Assembly (NCBI GenBank): GCA_028291445.1
Contig: JAQGIA010000127.1
Coordinates: forward strand, 1 to 13,784
Length of the DNA stretch: 13,784 nucleotides
Direction: 5' to 3'
DNA from: Belnapia sp.
Lineage (GTDB): Bacteria > Pseudomonadota > Alphaproteobacteria > Acetobacterales > Acetobacteraceae
Shown here: positions 6,312 to 11,548 of the stretch, piece after piece
How the letters are laid out: the number at the start of each line of letters is the position of its first letter
Position numbering within the stretch: position 1 is the first letter of the stretch
Notes under the pieces: model-generated
The model's database searches: none
Told to the model about the DNA's origin: nothing
Seen by the model: the letters and a program-made list of their open reading frames with translations, nothing else
Program-made: the position numbers and the translations under genes

Positions 6312-7193
6312 TCAGGCAGCCAGCGCGGCGTAGTCGAGGGTCGCCATCACCTGCACCCGCAGGATGAGGCGCGGCTCCTCCGGCCGGTAGTCGGCGACCG
6401 CATTGTGGCAGGTGCCGATGTTGTCCCAGACCAGCAGGTCGCCCGGCGTCCAGGCATGGCTGTAGAGATATTTCTCCTGCGCCTGGTGGCGGAACAGATA
6501 TTCCAGCAGGGCGTCGCTCTCGGTCCGTTCCAGCCCTTCGATCCACATCGCGTAGCCGGGGTTGCAGTAGAGCACGCGGCGGCCGGTGATGGGGTGGGTG
6601 CGGAAGATCGGCTGGCGCACCGGCGGCTTCTTGGCCTTCTGCGCCTCGGTCAGCGGGCCGCGGATGCTGCCGGGGCGCTGGCGCATCACGTCCCAGAATT
6701 TCTCGAAATCATGCACCGCGACGCGGCCTTCCAGCCGCTCGACCACCTCGGCCGGCAGGTCGTCGTAGGCGGCGTGCATGTTGCGGAATTGCGTGTCGCC
6801 GAGCGGCCGGCCATCACGCTGCGGCACCTGCTTGGCGTGCAGCGCATTGGCCAGGGCGATCTCGGTCGAATAGGACATGTCGGTGTGCCAGCCCTGGCCC
6901 GCGTCGTTCAGGCCGATCGGCTGGCCGGCGGCGTCCCGCTGGTTGGACAGGATCATCACCTCCGGGTGGCCCGGGGCATGGAAGAGGTTGGCGACATTGA
7001 CCTCCAGCGTGCCGAAGCGGCTGCCGAAGGCCGCGAGCTGCGGCGCATCCAGGTCCTGGCCGGGAAAGCACAGCACGCCGTATTGGCCGAGCGCGCGCAG
7101 CACGGTGCGGTAATCCGCCGGCGAGAGCGGCTCGGCGATGTCGATGCCCTCGATGCGGGCGCCGAGCCCGGCATTGTTCGGCGTGATGCGCAT
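6312..7193 (-). CDS. TauD/TfdA-family 2OG-Fe(II) dioxygenase
   Basis: A 293-residue member of the TauD/TfdA family, which uses 2-oxoglutarate and O2 to hydroxylate sulfonates, phenoxyacetates, amines and other small organics, often releasing a leaving group. The iron triad is intact: H103 and D105 in GWHTDMSY and H263 in WDNIGTCHNAVADYRP. R275 or R279 probably anchors 2OG, and LGDTQF (131-136) corresponds to the usual GGDT segment. Length matches the family. The ATG at 7193 was chosen because GGAGG lies 9 nt upstream and the protein starts with the family-like MRITPNNAGLGARIEGIDIAEPLS; the frame is open further back to 7319. It is first in a run with the FAH gene and Bug B, and divergent from Bug C across a 124-nt region with inverted repeats. 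Sulfonate or aryl-ether substrates are possible; nothing here decides. Confidence 0.95.
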   Translation of the reverse strand: MRITPNNAGLGARIEGIDIAEPLSPADYRTVLRALGQYGVLCFPGQDLDAPQLAAFGSRFGTLEVNVANLFHAPGHPEVMILSNQRDAAGQPIGLNDAGQGWHTDMSYSTEIALANALHAKQVPQRDGRPLGDTQFRNMHAAYDDLPAEVVERLEGRVAVHDFEKFWDVMRQRPGSIRGPLTEAQKAKKPPVRQPIFRTHPITGRRVLYCNPGYAMWIEGLERTESDALLEYLFRHQAQEKYLYSHAWTPGDLLVWDNIGTCHNAVADYRPEEPRLILRVQVMATLDYAALAA

Positions 7194-7210
7194 GGCGAAT
7201 TTCCTCCGGC

Positions 7211-7242
7211 GGGCAGGATTGGTCGACTGACCTGCCCGGTCA
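7211..7242. promoter_or_regulatory. Candidate operator in the TauD-like/Bug C divergent promoter region
   Basis: Two overlapping inverted repeats lie between the divergent starts at 7193 (minus) and 7318 (plus). GGGCAGG (7211-7217) pairs with CCTGCCC (7231-7237) around a 13-nt spacer, and TGACC-N5-GGTCA (7228-7242) is a perfect 15-bp dyad. Dyads of this size suit a dimeric regulator of LysR, GntR or IclR type controlling both directions. No intact regulator gene is in the window. Confidence 0.45.
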
Positions 7243-7317
7243 AGTCGGGCGCCGCTCTCGCCTTGCCAGGGGCCCCGGCCCGGCCGAGCATCCCCTGCAA
7301 CGACAGGAGGAAACACC

Positions 7318-8310
7318 ATGAAAATGGCACGGCGCGCGGTTCTGGCGGCAGGGAGTTTGGCCGCCCAGGCGGCGGGAAGCCTGGCCGCCTGGCCCGCCTT
7401 GGCGCAAGCCCAGGCCGACTACCCCAGCCGCCCGGTGCGGCTGGTGGTGGGCTACCCGGCCGGCGGCAGCACCGATGTGGTGGCCCGGCTGCTGGCGGAA
7501 CGGCTGGCGCGCGGCTGGGGCCAGCCGGTCATCGTCGAGAACCGGCCGGGCGCCAGCGGCACGCTCGGGGCCGATGCGGTGGCCAAGGCGGCGCCGGATG
7601 GCCATACCCTGCTGGTCGGCGCCTCGGGCGAGATGGCCATCGCCCGCGCCACCCTGCGCAGCATCCCCTATGCCCCGGCCGACTTCGCCCCGCTGGCGCT
7701 GCTGACCGAGCAGCCCTTCCTGCTGCTGGTCAACGGCGATCTGCCGGCGACCAGCCTGGCGGAGCTGGTGGCCTTGGCGAAGGCGCGGCCGGGGGTGCTG
7801 AACTATGGGTCCTTCGGCACCGGCACGGCGCCGCACCTGCTGGGCGAGCTGTTGAAGGCCGAGGCGGGGATCGCGGTGACCCATGTGCCCTATCGGGGCA
7901 GCGCGCCGCTGACCACGGATCTGCTGGCCGGCCAGGTGCAGTTCAGCTTCGACACCATCCCGGCCGGCCTGCCGCATCTCGGCACCGGCCGGCTGCGGGC
8001 CCTGGCGCTCTGCCGCGCCACCCGGGCCGCGGCGGTGCCGGAGGTGCCGACCACCGCCGAGGCCGGGATGCCCTGGCTGCTGGGCGGCACCTGGGCCTCC
8101 TTGGTGGCGCCGGCCCGCACGCCGGAGCCGATCCAGGCCCGCATCGCCGCCGCCGTGCAGGTGGCGATGCGCGAGGCCTTGGCCGATGCCTTCCGCGAGC
8201 GCGGGCTGGAGGCCATCGGCAGCGATGCCACCGAGGCGCGCCACTTCATCGCCGCCGAGCAGACCCGCTGGGCGGCGATTGCCCGGCGGGGCAATGTGGA
8301 GGTGGAGTAA
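7318..8310 (+). CDS. Bug/TctC-family periplasmic solute-binding protein (C)
   Basis: A 330-residue Bug protein. The signal peptide (MKMARRAVLAAGSL, hydrophobic to about 29, cleavage near ALAQA) carries an Arg pair, so either Sec or Tat export is possible. The mature part opens YPSRPVRLVVGYPAGGSTD (35-53) with a canonical P-x-GG loop, then VENRPGASG (73-81), PDGHTLLVG (93-101), NYGSFGTGTAPH and VPYRGSAP, all typical. AGGAGG stands 7 nt before the ATG. It diverges from the TauD-like gene across candidate operators and lies upstream of the FAD oxidoreductase on the same strand, with two palindromic repeats filling the 124-nt gap. Its ligand is unknown; a carboxylate or amino acid-like compound is the family expectation. 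Confidence 0.95.
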   Translation: MKMARRAVLAAGSLAAQAAGSLAAWPALAQAQADYPSRPVRLVVGYPAGGSTDVVARLLAERLARGWGQPVIVENRPGASGTLGADAVAKAAPDGHTLLVGASGEMAIARATLRSIPYAPADFAPLALLTEQPFLLLVNGDLPATSLAELVALAKARPGVLNYGSFGTGTAPHLLGELLKAEAGIAVTHVPYRGSAPLTTDLLAGQVQFSFDTIPAGLPHLGTGRLRALALCRATRAAAVPEVPTTAEAGMPWLLGGTWASLVAPARTPEPIQARIAAAVQVAMREALADAFRERGLEAIGSDATEARHFIAAEQTRWAAIARRGNVEVE

Positions 8311-8415
8311 GCGCGATCGCCCGAGGCGGTATCGCCGAAGGGCGTGAATCGCGCGACATGGCTAATCTAGCGCGATCGTCCGAGGCGGTATCGCCGAAGG
8401 GCGTGAATCGCGTGA
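8311..8415. repeat. Two tandem 46-bp palindromic (REP-like) repeats
   Basis: Copy 1 (8311-8356) and copy 2 (8370-8415) differ at 2 of 46 positions and repeat with a 59-nt period. Each folds into a long imperfect hairpin: GCGCGAT pairs with ATCGCGC, CGCCC with GGGCG, and GGCG with CGCC around a GTAT loop (8325-8336 in copy 1). Both differences in copy 2 are C-to-T changes that turn G-C pairs into G-T wobbles, leaving the fold intact. Copy 1 starts at the base after the Bug C stop codon. Such elements commonly protect or terminate upstream mRNA; the spacer is CATGGCTAATCTA. Confidence 0.85.
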
Positions 8416-8434
8416 TACGAAATAGGATTCGCGG

Positions 8435-9676
8435 ATGCGGGTGATCGTCGTCGGGGCCGGGATCGTCGGCCTGTGTACCGCCTGGCATCTGGCCCGTGGC
8501 GGGGCCGAGGTGCTGGTGCTGGACGGCCAGGCGCCAGGGACGGGCGCCTCCGCCGGCAATGCCGGGGCGATCAGCGCCGGCTCGGTCGCGCCGCTGGCCA
8601 TGCCGGGGGTGCTGAAGCAGGTGCCGCAGATGCTGCTGGACCCGGACGGGGCGCTGCACCTGCCGGCCCGCTACGCCTTGCGCGCGGCGCCCTGGCTGCT
8701 GCGCTTCGTGGCCAGCGCCCGGCCGGCGCGGGTGGCGGCGATCGCCGAGGCGCTGGCCGGGCTGCTGTTCGGCGCGATGGAGCAGCATCGGCTGATCCTG
8801 GCCGAGGAGGGCGCGCTCGACCTCATCCGCGAGACCGGCCAGCTGTACCTGTATCGGGACCGCGCCCAATACGCCAAGGACGCCGGCGGCTGGGTGCTGC
8901 GCCAGCAACACGGCATGCGGGTGGAATTCCTCGAAGGCCTGCCGGCGATCCAGGCGCTGGAGCCGGATATCCGCGGCGACTACCAGCTCGGCCTGTTCAT
9001 CCCCGACCAGGGTAGCAGCGTGAACCCGCTGCGCCAGGCCCAGGTGGTGGCGCGCGGAGTGGAACGGCTGGGCGGGACCATCCGGCAGGCGGCGGTGACG
9101 GCGCTGGCAACCGAAGGCGGGCGGGTAACGGGCGCCATGACGGCGGCGGGGTTGGAGCCGGCCGACCGGGTGGTGCTGGCGGCGGGGGCTTGGTCGGCCC
9201 GGCTGCTGGCGCCGCTCGGCATCAAGGTGCCGCTGGAAAGCCAGCGGGGCTACCATGTCATGCTGCCGGAGGCGGGGATCACCCTGCAGCGGCCGGTGGT
9301 GCCGGCCGATCGCAAGGCCTTCATCTCGCCGATGGAGCATGGGCTGCGGCTGGCCGGGACCGTCGAGTTCGGCGGCCTCGAGCATCCGCCGACGCCGCGC
9401 CGCGCCGAATTGCTGCTGCGCGACCTGGCCATGGCCTTTCCCCAGGCGCGGACCGAGGGGATGCGCGAATTCTGGATGGGCCACCGGCCCTGCCTGCCGG
9501 ACAGCCTGCCGGTGCTGGGGCCGGTGGCGCGCTGGCCCGGGCTCTGGTGCGCCTTCGGGCATGGCCACCTCGGCCTGACCGGCTCGGCGCCGACCGGGGC
9601 GATCCTGGCCCAGGCCATGCTTGGGCCGGCGCCGAACCTCGACCTGGCTCCCTTCGCGGTGGAGCGGTTCGGCTGA
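8435..9676 (+). CDS. FAD-dependent oxidoreductase, DadA/DAO-like
   Basis: A 413-residue flavoprotein of the D-amino acid oxidase/dehydrogenase (DAO) superfamily, which oxidises amines or amino acids at a C-N bond. The N-terminus is a Rossmann dinucleotide fold: VVGAGIVG (5-12) with D30 at the end of the second strand for the FAD ribose. ASAGNAGAIS (39-48) is the typical flavin-contact segment of DadA-like proteins. The C-terminal GHRPCLPDSLPVLGP and FGHGHLGLTGSAPTG complete the FAD site. It appears full length and has no clear transmembrane segment. AGGA lies upstream of the ATG at 8435. It follows Bug C, suggesting uptake and oxidation of an amino acid-like substrate (inference). A truncated HxlR-regulator fragment starts just past its stop. 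Confidence 0.94.
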   Translation: MRVIVVGAGIVGLCTAWHLARGGAEVLVLDGQAPGTGASAGNAGAISAGSVAPLAMPGVLKQVPQMLLDPDGALHLPARYALRAAPWLLRFVASARPARVAAIAEALAGLLFGAMEQHRLILAEEGALDLIRETGQLYLYRDRAQYAKDAGGWVLRQQHGMRVEFLEGLPAIQALEPDIRGDYQLGLFIPDQGSSVNPLRQAQVVARGVERLGGTIRQAAVTALATEGGRVTGAMTAAGLEPADRVVLAAGAWSARLLAPLGIKVPLESQRGYHVMLPEAGITLQRPVVPADRKAFISPMEHGLRLAGTVEFGGLEHPPTPRRAELLLRDLAMAFPQARTEGMREFWMGHRPCLPDSLPVLGPVARWPGLWCAFGHGHLGLTGSAPTGAILAQAMLGPAPNLDLAPFAVERFG

Positions 9677-9681
9677 GGCCG

Positions 9682-9903
9682 CGCCGCCTCGAACGCGCCA
9701 TCCCGGCGGTGTCCCAGAAGATGCTGACCCAGCAGCTGCGCCAGCTGGAGCGTGACGGTATCGTCTCCCGGATCGTCCACCACCAGGTGCCGCCCAAGGT
9801 GGAATACGGGCTGACCGCCTGGGGGCAATCGCTGTGCCCCGCGCTGGATTCGCTGCTCCGGTGGGCGGAACGACGCGAGGGCGGGGAGGATGCCCTGCGT
9901 TGA
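9682..9903 (+). pseudogene. HxlR-family transcriptional regulator remnant, 5' end missing
   Basis: About 73 codons ending at TGA 9901-9903 match the C-terminal two-thirds of HxlR winged-helix regulators: RRLERAIPAVSQKMLTQQLR, then LERDGIVSRIVHHQVPPKVEYGLTAWGQSL and a terminal helix ALDSLLRWAER. The recognition helix and wing are present, but the N-terminal part of about 35-40 residues (the first helices, with the usual CPV or similar Cys region) is absent. The upstream in-frame sequence is instead the +2-shifted 3' end of the FAD oxidoreductase gene. No start codon with a Shine-Dalgarno lies at the right place; ATG 9721 would leave 60 residues beginning inside the recognition helix. A deletion that joined the oxidoreductase gene to the regulator's tail would explain this. 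Confidence 0.8.
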
Positions 9904-9996
9904 GTCCCGGGCAGGTGCCGGCCCGCGCCAGCGAGGAGGCGGGTGGACGGTACCGCCCGGGCTAGCCTCGTCGTGTCCGTCAGGCCATGCGGCCGC

Positions 9997-10010
9997 AGGC
10001 GATAGCGCCT
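9997..10010 (-). terminator. Short hairpin over the lipoprotein stop codon
   Basis: AGGCG-ATAG-CGCCT forms a 5-bp stem and 4-nt loop that includes two bases of the lipoprotein's TAG stop. There is no T run, so an intrinsic terminator role is doubtful. The core resembles the GGCG-GTAT-CGCC hairpin of the 8311-8415 repeats. Confidence 0.3.
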
Positions 10011-10224
10011 ACTGCAGGCGCAGCGCCGGCGTCGTCATGTAGCCCTGGCGGCGGACATAGATGCTGCCCTCGCTGGTGACGGCGCCGGTCGCCATGTTCT
10101 TCTCGGCATTGCCGGTGACGGTATCCGGCTGGCCGGAGTATTCGCCGCCGGCCTGGAGCCCGCCCGGCCCGCAGGCGGCCAGGGCCAGGGTGAGCAGCAG
10201 GGCCGCGGTCAGATGCATTGTCAT
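10009..10224 (-). CDS. Small putative lipoprotein
   Basis: A 71-residue protein with a type II (lipoprotein) signal peptide: a short N-terminus, hydrophobic LTAALLLTLALAA, then a lipobox LAAC with the lipidated Cys near residue 18. The short mature part, GPGGLQAGGEYSGQPDTVTGNAEKN and onward, is polar with no family I recognise. Either ATG at 10224 or ATG at 10218 could start it; GGCGG lies closer to the optimal distance from the second. It stands alone on the minus strand between the HxlR remnant (other strand) and the monooxygenase gene, whose stop is 88 nt upstream. It is likely an outer-membrane-anchored protein of unknown role. A chance ORF is unlikely given the well-formed lipobox. Confidence 0.7.
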   Translation of the reverse strand: MTMHLTAALLLTLALAACGPGGLQAGGEYSGQPDTVTGNAEKNMATGAVTSEGSIYVRRQGYMTTPALRLQ

Positions 10225-10285
10225 CCGCCAGACATGCCCGGTCGCCGCGCCACAGGCAAGCGCAGCGACGGGGTTGTCCGCACCT

Positions 10286-10318
10286 GGCCGTTACTGGGCC
10301 GTTACTGGGCCGCTATTG
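10286..10318. repeat. Three-copy 11-bp tandem repeat spanning the monooxygenase stop codon
   Basis: GGCCGTTACTG occurs twice exactly (10286-10296, 10297-10307) and once as GGCCGCTATTG (10308-10318), with GGCCGCC starting a degenerate fourth unit. On the minus strand the units carry TAG (the gene's own stop at 10313-10315), TAA at 10302-10304 and TAA at 10291-10293. Because the period is 11, these stops fall in all three frames. Confidence 0.85.
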
Positions 10319-11428
10319 GGCCGCCACCAGCGCCGGCACCGGCGCCTTGGGCTTCAGATGGGCGACGCGCGGCAGCACCTCCTGCTGGAGCAGCCGCAGC
10401 GAGTTCTTCCAGGCGGCGGGATTGTCCTGGTAGTCGAAGCCGAAGACCAGTAGCTGGCCGAATCCGCCGACCTCCTCGTAGATCGATTCCAGCCGCTCGG
10501 CGACGGTCTTGGGCGACCCGATCAGCCAGTTGCGGCGGGCGCAGTAGTCCACCGTCACGTCGCTGTCCGGCACCTCGGGACTGTGCTTGAGGTAGTCCTT
10601 GAAGCCGAATTGGCTGAGCAGCGGCAGGAAGTAGTCGCCCATCATGCGGCCCATCATCGAGCCGACCGAGAGCCGCCAGGCTTCCTCGTCGGTATCGGCG
10701 ACGAAGACCTCGCGCACCAGGCGCCAGTCGTTGCGGTCGGCGGTACGGCCGGATTTGCGGGCGCCGGCCTCGACGCTGTCCCAATGGCTGGTGACGTAGC
10801 CGGGGTTGAGGTTCAGGCTCATCGGCAGGAAGCCATGCTCGCCGGCCATCTTCAGCGTGTCGGAATTCTTCGACAGCCCGGCGACGCCGATCGGCGGATG
10901 CGGCGCCTGCAACGGCTTGATGTGCGGCTTGAGGAAACCGAACATCGTATCCGGCCGGTCGACCTTCCAGTACTTGCCGTCGTAGTGGAAGGGCTCGGTC
11001 GCGGACCAGAGCTTGAGGATGATGTCGAGGGCCTCCCGCGTCATCTCGCGGTTGGTGCCCGACATGCCGTCGACGTTGAACATGGCCCAGTCGCTGGGCA
11101 GGCCGCTGGCGGCGATGCCGAAATTCAAGCGGCCTTCCGAGAGATGGTCGAGCATGGCGACGCGGTTCGCCAGCTCCGCCGGGTGGTGGTAGGGCAGCAG
11201 GAAGCCGCCGGGGCCCATCCGCAGTCGGGTGGTCTCGCGCAGCGCCTGGGCGATCAGCAGATCCGGGGCGGGATGCGGTTCCCAGGGGGCGGTATGGTGC
11301 TCGCCGACCCAGGCTTCGGTGAAGCCCAGCTCATCGAGCCAGCGGAGTACGCCGAGGTCCCAGTCGTGGCCTTCCTTGAGCCCCCGCTCCGGCGGGTGCG
11401 ACGGCATCATGAAGTAGCCGAATTGCAT
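10313..11428 (-). CDS. LLM-class (luciferase-like) flavin-dependent monooxygenase, LimB-like
   Basis: A 371-residue member of the bacterial luciferase-like superfamily: two-component F(MN)-dependent monooxygenases or related oxidoreductases with a TIM barrel. Family marks: MQFGYFMMPSHPP at the N-terminus, GFTEAWVGEHHT (35-46), PAPDLLIAQAL (53-63), LPYHHPAELANRVAMLDHLSEGR (78-100), GIAASGLPSDWAMFNVD (104-120), REALDIILKLW (131-141), and a C-terminal VGSPKTVAERL-like WLIGSPKTVAERL (301-313). The overall pattern resembles limonene 1,2-monooxygenase-like proteins. AAGGAGG precedes the ATG at 11428; the frame extends to 11497 but lacks a comparable ribosome site there. It lies 120 nt downstream of the Fe-type dehydrogenase on the same strand. 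A partner flavin reductase is not in the window. Substrate unknown. Confidence 0.93.
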   Translation of the reverse strand: MQFGYFMMPSHPPERGLKEGHDWDLGVLRWLDELGFTEAWVGEHHTAPWEPHPAPDLLIAQALRETTRLRMGPGGFLLPYHHPAELANRVAMLDHLSEGRLNFGIAASGLPSDWAMFNVDGMSGTNREMTREALDIILKLWSATEPFHYDGKYWKVDRPDTMFGFLKPHIKPLQAPHPPIGVAGLSKNSDTLKMAGEHGFLPMSLNLNPGYVTSHWDSVEAGARKSGRTADRNDWRLVREVFVADTDEEAWRLSVGSMMGRMMGDYFLPLLSQFGFKDYLKHSPEVPDSDVTVDYCARRNWLIGSPKTVAERLESIYEEVGGFGQLLVFGFDYQDNPAAWKNSLRLLQQEVLPRVAHLKPKAPVPALVAAQ

Positions 11429-11453
11429 AATATCCCTCCTTGTCCGGCTTGAT

Positions 11454-11488
11454 GCCGGTTGCCGGCGATGCTCGCGCCGGTTGCCGGC
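11454..11488. promoter_or_regulatory. Paired GCCGG-TTG-CCGGC dyads upstream of the monooxygenase gene
   Basis: The 13-bp sequence GCCGGTTGCCGGC occurs at 11454-11466 and again at 11476-11488, exactly 22 bp apart, about two helical turns. Each is a dyad with 5-bp arms. They lie 26-60 nt upstream of the monooxygenase ATG, where two dimers of one regulator could bind side by side. The GC-rich background makes chance matches possible. Confidence 0.4.
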
Positions 11489-11502
11489 CGCGCGCAAGGG
11501 GA

Positions 11503-11516
11503 AAGCGGTATCGCTT
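11503..11516 (-). terminator. AAGCG-GTAT-CGCTT hairpin after the Fe-type dehydrogenase gene
   Basis: A perfect 5-bp stem with the loop GTAT lies 33 nt beyond the dehydrogenase stop (minus strand), followed there by TCCCC but no real T run. It may weakly end the Bug D-dehydrogenase transcript, or be a relic of the palindromic repeat family seen at 8311-8415, whose central hairpin has the same GCGGTATCGC core. Confidence 0.3.
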
Positions 11517-11548
11517 CGCCTCGCCTCGCCCCGGCGCGCGGCGTGGGG

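Noticed and set aside
4316..6367. 683-codon open frame on the plus strand
   Set aside because: Antisense to Bug B and the FAH gene; low-complexity Gly/Asp/Arg-rich translation without recognisable motifs or ribosome site.
7194..7319. Longer N-terminus for the TauD-like protein
   Set aside because: It would cross the candidate operator and add 42 Arg/Gly-rich residues absent from the family; GGAGG before 7193 supports the shorter form.
8311..8415. CRISPR array
   Set aside because: Only two repeats with a 13-nt spacer, strong internal dyad structure and no cas genes; the spacing and length do not fit CRISPR.
6024..8444. 806-codon open frame on the plus strand
   Set aside because: It is antisense to the FAH and TauD-like genes and shifted against Bug C. 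Composition is the Arg/Gly/Ala-rich pattern expected of shadows in GC-rich DNA, with no domain, while the overlapped genes have full catalytic motifs.
8246..9568. 440-codon open frame on the minus strand
   Set aside because: Antisense to the FAD oxidoreductase, which has clear FAD-binding motifs. The translation is rich in His, Arg and Gln and matches nothing known to me.
9906..9961. CCCGGGC (9906-9912) and GCCCGGG (9955-9961) inverted repeat
   Set aside because: Seven pure-GC bases with a 42-nt loop are easily met by chance at this base composition.
11429..11497. Longer N-terminus for the luciferase-like protein
   Set aside because: The AAGGAGG before ATG 11428 and the family-typical MQFGYFMMP start favour the shorter protein.
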